Of a DNA stretch of 64,000 nucleotides, positions 55,140 through 64,000 are shown in pieces (positions within the stretch are counted from its first letter, which is position 1; each line of letters starts with the position of its first letter). Where the stretch lies: the NCBI RefSeq assembly GCF_022012395.1, contig NZ_JAKLTQ010000011.1:1-64000 (forward strand), read 5' to 3'. Below the pieces are notes generated by a model. That model did no database searches. It was not told where the DNA came from and worked only from the letters and a program-made list of their open reading frames with translations. Both the position numbers and the translations under genes were made by a program. The DNA comes from Arthrobacter hankyongi. GTDB lineage: Bacteria; Actinomycetota; Actinomycetes; Actinomycetales; Micrococcaceae.

Positions 55140-55637
55140 CTAGGCCGTCCGGCGGAACCTCTCCCGTGCCTCCAGCAGCACCCGGTCGTACTCGCGCTCA
55201 TCGAAGGCGAAGACAGCCGCTTTGGGGATCAGGTTGGTGTCCTGCTCGTACGAGAAGTTCCACCCGAGGTTCGACCAGTAGACCATGCCGTCCCGGCGGG
55301 TGATGTCCGCAGTCACCCCGCCACAGCCTTCGTCCCAGCAGTAGGCACAGAACAGCAGCCACGCCCTGTCCCAGTACTGGTGCGGGGTGCCGCCGAGCAG
55401 CCGGTCGATTTGTTCGACGGCCAAGTCCGGACGGTCCGGGGTGAGGAGTGATACTTCCCCCGGGGCCTTGTCTGCCCCTTCCCATTCCTGGATCCAGTCG
55501 CGGAGGGGCTTGCTGTCGATGGCGAAGTCTAGGTGGACGTCGGTGGTTTCCACGGCGCGGCGGAAGAACAGCCGGTGCCGCTTCCAAGCTGTGGAGGTCA
55601 CCTGCCGCTCTACGAGGCTCAGGACATTGGCCGCCAT
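55140..55637 (-). CDS. Hypothetical protein (165 aa)
   Basis: A soluble protein starting MAANVLSLVERQVTSTAWKR. A Trp/Tyr-rich centre with WLLFCAYCWDEGCGGV and the C-terminal EREYDRVLLEARERFRR suggest a folded domain. No family recognised. The ATG at 55635-55637 is the most likely start; the open frame upstream belongs to low-complexity DNA. It lies 32 bp downstream of the small membrane-protein gene on the same strand. Confidence 0.7.
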   Translation of the reverse strand: MAANVLSLVERQVTSTAWKRHRLFFRRAVETTDVHLDFAIDSKPLRDWIQEWEGADKAPGEVSLLTPDRPDLAVEQIDRLLGGTPHQYWDRAWLLFCAYCWDEGCGGVTADITRRDGMVYWSNLGWNFSYEQDTNLIPKAAVFAFDEREYDRVLLEARERFRRTA

Positions 55638-55668
55638 ATGGCCATTATGCCGCTCTGCAGGACCCTTC

Positions 55669-56148
55669 CTAGAAGCTGCAGCCGGCGTCGCCGCCGGAGA
55701 ACGAGGATCCGGAGTCGAAGGAACTGGACGAGCTTCCCGAGTCGTAAGAGCTGCTCGACGAGTTGGACGGGTAGCAGCCGCTCCCGGAGTCCGAGCCGGA
55801 GATGTAGCTGGCGGCGATGGCGGCTCCCGGCGCGTCGAACGAGGAGTCCGTGCCGGAGGTGTGGCTGCTTCTGGGAGCCGACCCGGAGCTGCGCCGATCG
55901 GCGCCGGGCCTGCCGGTCCCTGCGTAACGGGACGTGCCGGCGGCCGGCTTGCCATGCAGTTCCACTTGCAGGTGCTCCAAGTCCACAAGTTCCTTCTGCC
56001 ACTCGGCTTCCTCCCGGCGCCGCACGGCTTCAATGATCGCGTCGCTCTCCCGCTTCTCCCGACGCCGGCGCTTCTCGGATCTGACCACAACGACGGGCGT
56101 GAAGGTGATGATGGCCAGCGCGGCCAGGGTGATAAAGACAACTTCCAC
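55669..56148 (-). CDS. Small membrane protein with Ser/Gly-rich, Cys-ended tail
   Basis: A 159-aa protein: one N-terminal hydrophobic helix (FITLAALAIITFTPVVVV), a charged helical stretch (SEKRRRREKRESDAIIEA onward), and then a long Ser/Asp/Gly tail with runs like SSSSSYDSGSSSSSF and ending SGGDAGCSF. Probably anchored at the membrane with the tail in the cytosol. Two smaller genes nearby (57.1 and 57.5 kb) share the layout. No family name assigned. Confidence 0.7.
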   Translation of the reverse strand: MEVVFITLAALAIITFTPVVVVRSEKRRRREKRESDAIIEAVRRREEAEWQKELVDLEHLQVELHGKPAAGTSRYAGTGRPGADRRSSGSAPRSSHTSGTDSSFDAPGAAIAASYISGSDSGSGCYPSNSSSSSYDSGSSSSSFDSGSSFSGGDAGCSF

Positions 56149-56916
56149 GGGTGCTCCTCTGTTCGATGATCGCTGTCACATCGAATGTGTGCGGAACGGC
56201 CCGGTTAGCTCACCGTCGACCGGTCGGGAAGCCCTGACGAGCTCCTCGTCGTCGGCGAAGTTCCCAGGACCAGCAACCACCAGCTATCCGCTCCTACACC
56301 CCGTGCACGGCGGCCGGCGGCGAAGTGACGCGGCACTTCATCGGCGCCCGCATGGATGCTCGGCGCTACCTTCACGACACCCGGGTAACGCGGGCGCCTG
56401 GTCAGCGGGGTGAGCGTGATCGGCATGCAGCGGATCGTCTGTCAGATTAGGTGGGCACGGGTGGACGGGCTTGGTCGACACACGGTCCTGAGGCCGGTCT
56501 TTGCCAGCCGTTGAACCGGACCGCCGGGTAAGGGGCCAGATGCCGAAGATCACGCGTATGGACTGCACCCGATCGGTCCCCGGGGCGAAAGGTAAGGGCC
56601 GGCCTGTGAAGAGCGGCCCTTCCGGGTGCCCTATAGCCTGGTGATCTCGTGATGGTAGATGCACTGACCTTCGCCGGCGGTGTCGTCACACCGAGGACGT
56701 GAGCTGCCCCGGCTTTTCGTTGGGAAATTGCCAAGACGTGCGGAGGAGAGTTCCCGGGCTGATCCCTCTTCCCGGGTGTGGTGGCCGGGTCGTTTGACGG
56801 GCTTGCCCTCCATACGCCACCCCGCCCTATCTTCGTTTCCAGCCCCGTGATTACCATAAAATTGTGACTTGCCGACAGTCCGCCGGCAGGCGCTGCCAGC
56901 CGCTGGGAGAAACACC
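56149..56916. other. Gap without a supported gene
   Basis: About 770 bp with only shadow frames. The last 30 bp carry the ribosome site of the CsbD-like gene. Confidence 0.4.
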
Positions 56917-57099
56917 ATGGGTTTGGGCGACAAGATCAAGAACGCCGCGCAGAAGCTCCGCGGCAAGGGCAAGCAGGTAGCCGGCGAAATTACGGCCGAC
57001 CGCAGTCTGGAAGCCGAAGGCAAGGGCGATCAGAGAAAGGCGGATCTGAAGAGCGCCGGGGAGAAGATCAAGGACGCCTTCAAGAGGAAGAAGGATTAA
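56917..57099 (+). CDS. CsbD-family stress protein
   Basis: A 60-aa, lysine-rich, helical protein (MGLGDKIKNAAQKLRGKGKQ, later DQRKADLKSAGEKIKDAFK), matching the small CsbD-like proteins induced by general or cell-envelope stress. The start at 56917 follows GGGAGAA; upstream codons in frame are not used. Function at the molecular level is unknown. Confidence 0.85.
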   Translation: MGLGDKIKNAAQKLRGKGKQVAGEITADRSLEAEGKGDQRKADLKSAGEKIKDAFKRKKD

Positions 57100-57125
57100 C
57101 CGGAGGCTGACAAGGAAGGTGCGGC

Positions 57126-57407
57126 TCACACAGCTGGACGAGGACGAGCCGCCCGAGTCGCCGAAGCTGCCGACCACGGCGCCCAGTACGCCGCCGGGTC
57201 GCCGGAGTTGCGCGGAGCTCCGGCTCGGCGTGCCGCGCGCTGACCGGCCGCTGCATAGTCCAGCTCCTCCGCCCAGGACGGTTCAGCCCGGCCCCTGCGT
57301 TCGTCCTTCTCCCGGTTCGCCTCCGCCGCCACGACGGCTAAGGTGGCCAGGACGATCAATGCGGCGATGGCCACGATTCCGAGTGCCGCTGCCACGCTCT
57401 GATCCAT
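57126..57407 (-). CDS. Small membrane protein, probable frameshift near the C-terminus
   Basis: Starts MDQSVAAALGIVAIAALIVL with one membrane helix, then a charged region (REKDERRGRAEPSWAEELDY). The C-terminus as read ends ATRAARPRPAV, but the neighbouring frame at about 57190 reads GDSGGSSSSSC, the Ser/Gly/Cys tail seen in its two relatives, so one base has probably been gained or lost near the end. AGGGAGC precedes the ATG at 57405-57407. Confidence 0.6.
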   Translation of the reverse strand: MDQSVAAALGIVAIAALIVLATLAVVAAEANREKDERRGRAEPSWAEELDYAAAGQRAARRAGAPRNSGDPAAYWAPWSAASATRAARPRPAV

Positions 57408-57525
57408 GCTGCTCCCTGCTGTTCGGTGTGACTTTGTTGCCGTCCATGTGTGCAAACAGCCGTCGGGCCGTCCCCGGCCGGGCAGAACAAAAGACCGGCC
57501 CGAGGACCGGCCTCCGCCTTGCGTC

Positions 57526-57747
57526 CTAGTCGCAGCCGCCTCCGCCGGCGTCTCCGCTGGAGTCCGAGGAGCCGGCGAAGACCGCACCGCCCCACGAACT
57601 GTCGGAGTCGGACGGATGGGGCCGCCGTCTGGCTGATCGCCGGCCCCGCTTCTTCCCAAGGTCCTGCCGGGTGCCTTTGAGCCGGACGGCCACGATGATC
57701 GGCAGTGCGATGGCGACGATGATGAGTACCGCTCCGATGGCCTCCAT
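57526..57747 (-). CDS. Small membrane protein with Gly/Cys-ended tail
   Basis: A 73-aa protein: membrane helix IGAVLIIVAIALPIIVAV, a basic segment (LGKKRGRRSARRRP), then DSDSSWGG and the tail SSGDAGGGGCD. The start at 57745-57747 follows AAGGAAC. Shares its design with the genes at 55.7 and 57.1 kb. Confidence 0.65.
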   Translation of the reverse strand: MEAIGAVLIIVAIALPIIVAVRLKGTRQDLGKKRGRRSARRRPHPSDSDSSWGGAVFAGSSDSSGDAGGGGCD

Positions 57748-57903
57748 GCCTTGTTCCTTCCCCACGGACCAGACGGGCCTGCACGCCCTGCGGCGGATGC
57801 CTGCGCCCTTGATCGGCACGCTACCAGCTGCCCCGGCTGCTATCCGGCGGTGGCACGCCGGGATCATCCTTCGATGCACATCCGCGGCGGAAGATTCAGG
57901 AAG

Positions 57904-58386
57904 TTACGGGGCTTCGGTCGGTGCAACCGCAACCGCCCACTGGCCTTCGGCACCAGTGCCGTCGACAGTCACATTCACCATGCCGGCCGGGAGCTTCATC
58001 CGGGTGTTGACGGCCGGGCCGCAGTCGGCGCTGCCGGCGCCGAGCGGGCCGTCGGCACTGGAGACCTTGAGGTCAATCGAGCTCGCACCTTCGCACACCA
58101 TCCCGATGCGGTACCAGCCGGCCTTCGCGGGTGTGAATTCGAGGCCTCCATCCTGGCCGGGTCCGATGCCGCCCGCCGCCTTGAAGGCTCCCGGAGACCC
58201 CCAGATTTCTTCGTCAAAAGCCTTCTGGGCCCAGTCCTCCAGCGCCGGCCCGGACATGGTCGGAGTGGACGGGGCGGTAGAGGTGGAAGGTGCCGCCCCG
58301 GGTTCCTCCCCGGCCCCTGTGCACGCGGATAATGACATGAGCAGGGCCGCTGCCGCGCAGGCGACGAACACCGAATGACGCATCAT
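57904..58386 (-). CDS. Secreted lipoprotein of unknown function
   Basis: A 160-aa protein with a Sec signal and lipobox LSAC (VFVACAAAALLMSLSACTG), a Thr/Ser/Pro-rich linker (APSTSTAPSTPTMSG) and a compact C-terminal domain with two cysteines (MVCEGASS, SADCGPAVN) that could form a disulfide. No named family. Two adjacent ATGs are possible starts. Confidence 0.75.
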   Translation of the reverse strand: MMRHSVFVACAAAALLMSLSACTGAGEEPGAAPSTSTAPSTPTMSGPALEDWAQKAFDEEIWGSPGAFKAAGGIGPGQDGGLEFTPAKAGWYRIGMVCEGASSIDLKVSSADGPLGAGSADCGPAVNTRMKLPAGMVNVTVDGTGAEGQWAVAVAPTEAP

Positions 58387-58395
58387 GGCGCCAGC

Positions 58396-58908
58396 CTAGC
58401 CTTCAATGCGCAGCCGCGGCGGCAGCTTCGCCGCACCGGCGGCGCCGACGGCCTCGCCGAGCGCGCGGCCCGTGGCCTTCTCCGGGCGTACCGGGTCCTT
58501 GTGGATCGGCTCGATCCCCGCGCGATGCGAGGGCGAACCGATGAGCCGGGTGTGGTCACCCTTGCGCATCCAGTACGGGGTGGCCGCCAGCAGCGGGGCG
58601 TTCTCGATGACCGCGGTCGCGTCGAAGGTTTCCCCCCCCCGGGGCGAACGGGAGGTCCCGGAGCATGTCCCGCGACACCCACTTGTCCGGGCCGGGCGCG
58701 TCGTTGAGGGCGAAGTCGGCGCGCAGCCCGTAGAACGCCTCGCTCATTAGGTGCCGGCCGGGGAACCATGCCTCCCAGGAGGCGACGCCGATCCTGGCGG
58801 CGGGGGAGTCCGCCCCGGTGCCGGGGTAGGAGCGCAGCGCCTCGGCCAGGCTCCGGTAGATGCCGGCGCGTGGGTCCTTGCCCCGGCGGTGTGGTCCGGG
58901 TGCGGGGC
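58396..58908 (-). pseudogene. Unrecognised gene broken at a C9/G9 homopolymer
   Basis: Two convincing coding pieces lie in different frames: RIGVASWEAWFPGRHLMSEA with FALNDAPGPDKWVSRDML (to about 58640), then, past the run of nine identical bases at 58632-58640, ATAVIENAPLLAATPYWMRK and GDHTRLIGSPSHRAGIEPIH to a TAG at 58396-58398. Joining the frames by a one- or two-base change gives a continuous protein of about 170 aa. I do not recognise the family. It may be a true frameshift, a phase-variable switch or a sequencing slip. The upstream limit is uncertain. Confidence 0.55.
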
Positions 58909-59008
58909 CGCCGGGCACCAAGTCTGCGCCGTGACGGTCACCAAACTGCTCCGGGGCAGGGGGGCCAAGGTGCAGGACAACGCCAACACGATGGAAAGCG
59001 ACCAGCAT

Positions 59009-59417
59009 CCGAACCGGGACGGGTGCCCTTGTTCTAAGAGCCGGAGTTCGACTCAGTATTCGTTCTGGCTATCATCCAACCCCTACGGAACACTGTCCCC
59101 TCAGACTTGTCTTCCGGGGTATTTTGACGGCAGTGGGGAAGGCCGGGTCTGGCGACGGCGCGGAGACCATGCTGGCGTTCGAACACCGGGCGGTAGAACT
59201 GGCCTCGACCGCGGCGGACCGTGGACCGGGGCCGTGGCCTCGTCGGCCAAGGGAACCCGGTGGACAATATGTTCGGCGGTCCGATGGGGAAATCGGGGGA
59301 TTAGGCGACGTCGGCGGCCGCGGTCAGGTACTGGGCCGCCGTGGGCCACATATGGGCGGACGGGCATAGTCCGGTCACCGGATGGGCCGACCGCGGCCCG
59401 GTGGGTACCGTGATGGG
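59009..59417. other. Gap without a supported gene
   Basis: Only shadow frames; no motif or ribosome site seen. Confidence 0.35.
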
Positions 59418-59685
59418 GTGGGTGTGAACGAACTTAGCGCCCGGATCCAGGACAGATACCGCGTGGAACTCGCCGGCTTCCGGCAGGAGGTCTTCGGCCC
59501 GGAGGGCCGTACCTGCGCCCACGACGAAACGACCAGGACCGGCGGATACTGAGGCCGGAACCCTGAGCGGCGTTGCCCAACGCCTCAGCACGGTGTAGTA
59601 CCGGCTGTTCCTGGGCGGGGATGGAAAGCCCATGCCGAAGCCGGACTACTCTCAGGACCTGGGTCTGCGGATCGACGAACTCTGA
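59418..59685 (+). pseudogene. Possible broken small gene
   Basis: A GTG-started frame (VGVNELSARIQDRYRVELAG, with EVFGPEGRT) stops at 59550. A coding-looking tail in another frame follows (YRLFLGGDGKPMPKPDYS, ending LRIDEL), itself preceded by a TAG. The two may be halves of one eroded gene. No family recognised. Confidence 0.3.
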
Positions 59686-59725
59686 CCAGGGCCAGCGCCG
59701 CCGGGAAACACTGGGCCGTTGCGTA

Positions 59726-60652
59726 TCAGGGCAAGTTGAATTCCCAGGAGCCTTCGCAGTCGGCCGAGGGGTCCGGGTTGACCGCTTCTCCGGTTTCCGC
59801 ATCGGTGTACATGATCCTGGACATTTCGGCACCGGTCCTGGCCTCGAACAGCCGGTCGTGGAAGAACCAACCCCGCACCATCGTGTATGGGATGCCCCGG
59901 CCGGGCCGGAGGAGGTAGGTCCGGCTGTCGTCAATGGTCCGCAGAACAACGCCCCCGGTCGCGCCGGCGGCAACTTCCCGCTCCAGCCTGGACATCAGCC
60001 CGGGCAGTTCGATGTCGCAGCTCAGGTCGGCCCGGACGCGAACGGCCGAGGAGCCGGAGACCCGGCCGTCGATGGACACGGTGATGATGTGCTCAAGGTC
60101 CGGGCCCAGGGGAGCGGTGAGCTTCTCGGTCAGACCTTTGGTCGGCATGAGACCTTCAGGGATTTCGAATGGCCAGGATCCCGTGTCCTCGGGGTCGATC
60201 CCTGCCCAGGTCAGGGCCGCCAGGTCCAGATCGCTTAGCCACGTCACTGACCCTCCGGAGAGGCAGAGGTCGCGGGCTGCCTTAAAGGCAAGATCTGTTG
60301 CCGCTGTCTCCTCAAGACGCCCCCCGATCCTGCTGCCGTTGAGCAGTTTCTGCCCCACCTGCTTAAAGACCCCGCCCATCTCTTCCCGACGTCCGCGGAC
60401 CTGATTGATTAGTTCGGTCATCCATACCGGTGCCGGTGCTTCCCCGGTCTGCCACCTCAGGGCGTCCGCGTAGGTGACAGGCCTGGTGATGTGGCGATTC
60501 CGCATGTGGTCGGCAATTACGGACTGCCGGACCTTGAGGAGGGCGGATACTCCGTGCTCGACCAGCGCGCGGTCAGCGCGCTGGCGGTACTGGCGGCGCG
60601 CCTTGCGCGCTGCCTTATCTTTTGCTGACTCGGTCGGATGCTGGTTGTCCAT
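59726..60652 (-). CDS. Hypothetical protein (308 aa)
   Basis: A soluble protein with a basic N-terminus (KDKAARKARRQYRQRADRAL) that looks DNA-binding or helical, then a helical region, and a C-terminal beta-rich part (HIITVSIDGRVSGSSAVRV, YLLRPGRGIPYTMVRGWFF). Intact, with normal high GC3 codon use. No family recognised. It is 350 bp from repeat copy C and may be element cargo. Confidence 0.75.
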   Translation of the reverse strand: MDNQHPTESAKDKAARKARRQYRQRADRALVEHGVSALLKVRQSVIADHMRNRHITRPVTYADALRWQTGEAPAPVWMTELINQVRGRREEMGGVFKQVGQKLLNGSRIGGRLEETAATDLAFKAARDLCLSGGSVTWLSDLDLAALTWAGIDPEDTGSWPFEIPEGLMPTKGLTEKLTAPLGPDLEHIITVSIDGRVSGSSAVRVRADLSCDIELPGLMSRLEREVAAGATGGVVLRTIDDSRTYLLRPGRGIPYTMVRGWFFHDRLFEARTGAEMSRIMYTDAETGEAVNPDPSADCEGSWEFNLP

Positions 60653-61004
60653 GGATACCCCGTGTTCCGATCCCTGAAAATACTTAGCCTATGGCCGGGC
60701 CTGCCCTCGCCGGTAGGGGAACAAGACAGTGGTTACGACCTGCATGCGCGCCCCGGCACTCGTTACGACACGCCCTGCGCCCAGGCTCACCACGGTAAAG
60801 GTGCTAGCTGGCGCTGTTATCGGCTCCATCAAGTCCTGGCCGAACTCTGAGTGGAGACGGATGGATTGCGCCCGGGTGCCTGATAGCTTTCGAGGGACGG
60901 GGCCCGGCGTGTCATCGGACGATCGCTGGTGGAAGCCATAGATGTCGCCAACGCCCTCGATGAAACCAGTGGATTTTTGAGGGGCAGTTCCAAGGGCCCG
61001 GTAG
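60653..61004. other. Gap before repeat copy C
   Basis: No supported gene. Similar unannotated DNA precedes copies A and B. Confidence 0.4.
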
Positions 61005-61665
61005 GGGGTGTGCACAACGTGCACACTTATGCCGCCGTACTGCCCCGTATATCGGCCGGACCGCGCCGGATCCGGCCGGTTTCCGCGGGTGGCCTGTATC
61101 CGCGGGGGAGGCCGGTTCGATTCCAACCTCGGGCACAGTGTTTCCCAACGTCAGAGGGGTTTCTCCTCGATGTGTGCGTGCACTTTGTGTGCGGATCTCT
61201 CGGACTTCGGTTCCGGGGGTGGGCGGGGTCCAGGCGGGCTATGGAGTTGTCCGGACGGGGAGTTGGTGATCTGTCCCGCGGCGGCCCCGGTTGCGGCGGG
61301 GCCGTTGGTGGTTTGAATCCCTTTCTTTTCTGCCGGTGCCCGTGGTTTTCCTGCAGACACCTCTCCATGCGCTCGGACCGCTCGGGTGACATGACCGGGG
61401 CACGGACAGGCGTCGGCTGCTTCGCGGGCCCTCCCGGGGTATGGCCGCTGCCGGGCTGCATCGTGCCGATCGCCGGTCCCGCTGCCTGCCACGTCCTGAT
61501 CCCGGCCGAATGCGTATCGCCACAAGTTTTCCCGACTAGGCTTTTGCGGGCGGAATTGAATTGATGCGAATCCCAGTCGCCGGCTTCCGCAAGGAATTTT
61601 CGCCAGTGGGGGGGCGCGATCGGGAGTGTCAGGGTGGGGGACCGGCTGACGGGACAGCAATCACC
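61005..61665 (+). repeat. Repeat copy C, about 650 bp, with tRNA-3'-end core
   Basis: It begins GGGGTGTGCACAACGTG and keeps the order of segments of copy B: the CCGTACTGCCCCGTA region, a core at 61115-61137 (GTTCGATTCCAACC then TCGGGCACA), GTCAGAGGGG, the CACTTTGTGTGCGGAT loop, GGACTTCGGTTCCGGGG, GGCTATGGAGTTGTCCGG, CACCTCTCCATGCGC, GACATGACCGGGG, and GACCGGCTGACGGGACAG at the end. It is more diverged from B than D is, and its outer hairpin is degenerate. Confidence 0.7.
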
Positions 61666-61928
61666 GGTCGAGCGGCAGCAGCAATATGGGCAGTGACGCC
61701 GCCTTGGTCTCGGCTATGTCCACTAGTCCGATGCATTGACCTCTTCGCTTTCGCCAGCCCGAAGGACAGCATTCCATACGTCCGACCACGGTGTGGCACC
61801 CGGGATACTGTCGTCGCAGTCGATTTGCCGGACACGCCGTAGTGCCGCAGCGGGTCCGGCCGGCCGCGGACGTAGCATGGGAGATCCTGCGCCGCGGGGA
61901 CGCAGGTTTGGGGAAAGCAGGCGGCATT

Positions 61929-62672
61929 ATGCGCGGTCGCACCGCCATCCGGTTTGTCCTGTCCGTCCTGTCCGCGGCCGCACTGGCCCTGGGCCTGCTG
62001 GTCCCGGCCGGGCCGGCCTCGGCTGCCGTGGCCTACAACGTGTACCGCGGTCCGAACCTCAGCCGGCGCGTCATGCTCACCTATGATGACTGTCCGCGGA
62101 CGCTGGGCGCCTTCAAGAGCGTTGTCGGTTACGCGAAAAAGAAGAACATCGGTCTGGTCATCGCGCCGACCGGCAACTGCATCCGCCGGTTCCTGGACCG
62201 CACCGGCGTTAACATCGCCCAGTACGCCCGCGACCGCGGCCAGTATGTGATCAACCACAGCATCACGCACCCGGACCTGCGCAAGCTCAGCTGCGCCGCC
62301 GTCGCCCGCGAAATCTCGCGGGCCCCCGGAGCGGGAAGCAACTACGGCCGCCCGCCCTACGGCGCGGTGAACGCCAAGGTCCGCTGCGGTTATGCCCGCG
62401 CCGGGATGAAGATCTGGCTCTGGGGCACCGATACCCGGGACTGGACCGGCAAGAGCCGCGCGCAGGTGGTGGCCGCTGCGGCCGGTGCCGGCTCCGGCGG
62501 GACCGTCCTGATGCACATGGCCTGGAACGGCTTCAGCCCGGCCGCCATCGGGCAGATCAGGGCCCGGCTCGCCGACCGCGGCCTGAAACCGTGCCGGGCC
62601 TACCGGGGCATGGACAACCGGGGCCGGATCATTCCCACTACCAAGAAGCTGCCCTCACGCCTGCCCTGCTGA
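61929..62672 (+). CDS. Secreted polysaccharide deacetylase (NodB-homology family)
   Basis: A 247-aa protein with a signal peptide (FVLSVLSAAALALGLLVP, likely cut after ASA). The deacetylase motifs are TYDDCP (the catalytic and metal Asp), the metal-binding NHSITHPD (H-x3-H-P), RPPYGA and WGTDTRDW. It probably trims acetyl groups from peptidoglycan or another wall glycan outside the cell. The frame is open back to 61791, but the ATG at 61929 gives the signal peptide. It lies between repeat copies C and D. Confidence 0.87.
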   Translation: MRGRTAIRFVLSVLSAAALALGLLVPAGPASAAVAYNVYRGPNLSRRVMLTYDDCPRTLGAFKSVVGYAKKKNIGLVIAPTGNCIRRFLDRTGVNIAQYARDRGQYVINHSITHPDLRKLSCAAVAREISRAPGAGSNYGRPPYGAVNAKVRCGYARAGMKIWLWGTDTRDWTGKSRAQVVAAAAGAGSGGTVLMHMAWNGFSPAAIGQIRARLADRGLKPCRAYRGMDNRGRIIPTTKKLPSRLPC

Positions 62673-62781
62673 ACTCCCTGCAGGCTGCAACTTCCGCCCC
62701 CCGGCGAAGCCGCGTGTGTGGCAGACCCCCGGACCCGTCTCGGACGCCACGGTCATGGACGATTCGAAGACCAGCCGCTAA

Positions 62782-63954
<1,173 letters not shown>

Positions 63955-64000
63955 GTGTTTACCCTGCGGATAGAGCACACCGTCAGAGACTTCCGGATGT
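63955..64000 (+). CDS. Start of a gene running off the window
   Basis: A GTG at 63955 follows AGGAAGGAAC and reads VFTLRIEHTVRDFRM before the window ends. The start resembles small conserved proteins beginning MFTLRIEHxVxDF, of unknown function. Only 15 residues are visible. Confidence 0.5.
   Translation, partial: MFTLRIEHTVRDFRM

Noticed and set aside
61027-61148. Minus-strand protein starts reading VPEVGIEP or PEMGLEP at the repeats
   Set aside because: This text is the well-known artefact of translating tRNA 3' ends backwards; it supports the tRNA-like reading of the core, not a gene.

Overview
The window is about 64 kb of GC-rich DNA. Codon use, Shine-Dalgarno-led starts, a Tat-type lipoprotein and gene content resemble a soil actinobacterium of the Micrococcales, most like Arthrobacter and relatives. 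That placement is an inference; no rRNA gene or complete tRNA is present.

Layout. 0-8 kb looks like ordinary chromosome: a cysteine desulfurase, an MHS-type MFS permease, a prpF-matC pair (tautomerase and dicarboxylate carrier) and a divergent LysR regulator. At 8.3-10.7 kb there is a tyrosine integrase module flanked by repeats, each carrying a 23-bp core that looks like the 3' end of a Leu-type tRNA. The core recurs at 8.40, 10.28, 61.12 and 63.58 kb, always in the same orientation. 10.8-46.4 kb is a dense catabolic region. 46.5-49.7 kb holds a histidine phosphatase, a YeiH-type membrane protein and a LysR. 49.8-59.7 kb is rich in decayed genes (3-hydroxyacyl-CoA dehydrogenase, AhpD-like, GH15, transaldolase and others) mixed with small stress and membrane proteins. 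59.7-63.6 kb holds an unknown 308-aa protein, a secreted polysaccharide deacetylase and a GcvT-like gene truncated at the last repeat.

How the catabolic genes fit together. One minus-strand run (22.8 to 18.4 kb) encodes an ABC ATPase, two alpha/beta hydrolases, a 4-hydroxyacetophenone-monooxygenase-like Baeyer-Villiger monooxygenase and an SDR. A second minus-strand run (18.1 to 12.6 kb) is a beta-oxidation set: two glutaryl-CoA-dehydrogenase-like flavoproteins, thiolase, enoyl-CoA hydratase and 3-hydroxyacyl-CoA dehydrogenase. The plus-strand run (24 to 38.1 kb) adds SDRs, the ABC permease, a LysR, an ADP-forming CoA ligase, a three-part biotin-dependent acyl-CoA carboxylase, an MDR oxidoreductase, the ABC binding protein, and a phosphotransferase plus acyl-CoA dehydrogenase pair matching the two halves of ACAD10/11. 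The 38.3-43.8 kb run adds a P450 with a phthalate-dioxygenase-reductase-type partner, an amidase and three small accessory proteins. A final minus-strand run (46.4 to 43.9 kb) holds FabG-like, MaoC-like and thiolase genes.

The best reading, which is inference, is a mobile or formerly mobile island for complete breakdown of a cyclic, branched or aryl ketone/alcohol. The steps would be import, hydroxylation, ring or ketone oxygenation to an ester or lactone, hydrolysis, CoA activation, and beta-oxidation helped by carboxylation and by 4-hydroxyacid phosphorylation. The substrate cannot be named from sequence alone.
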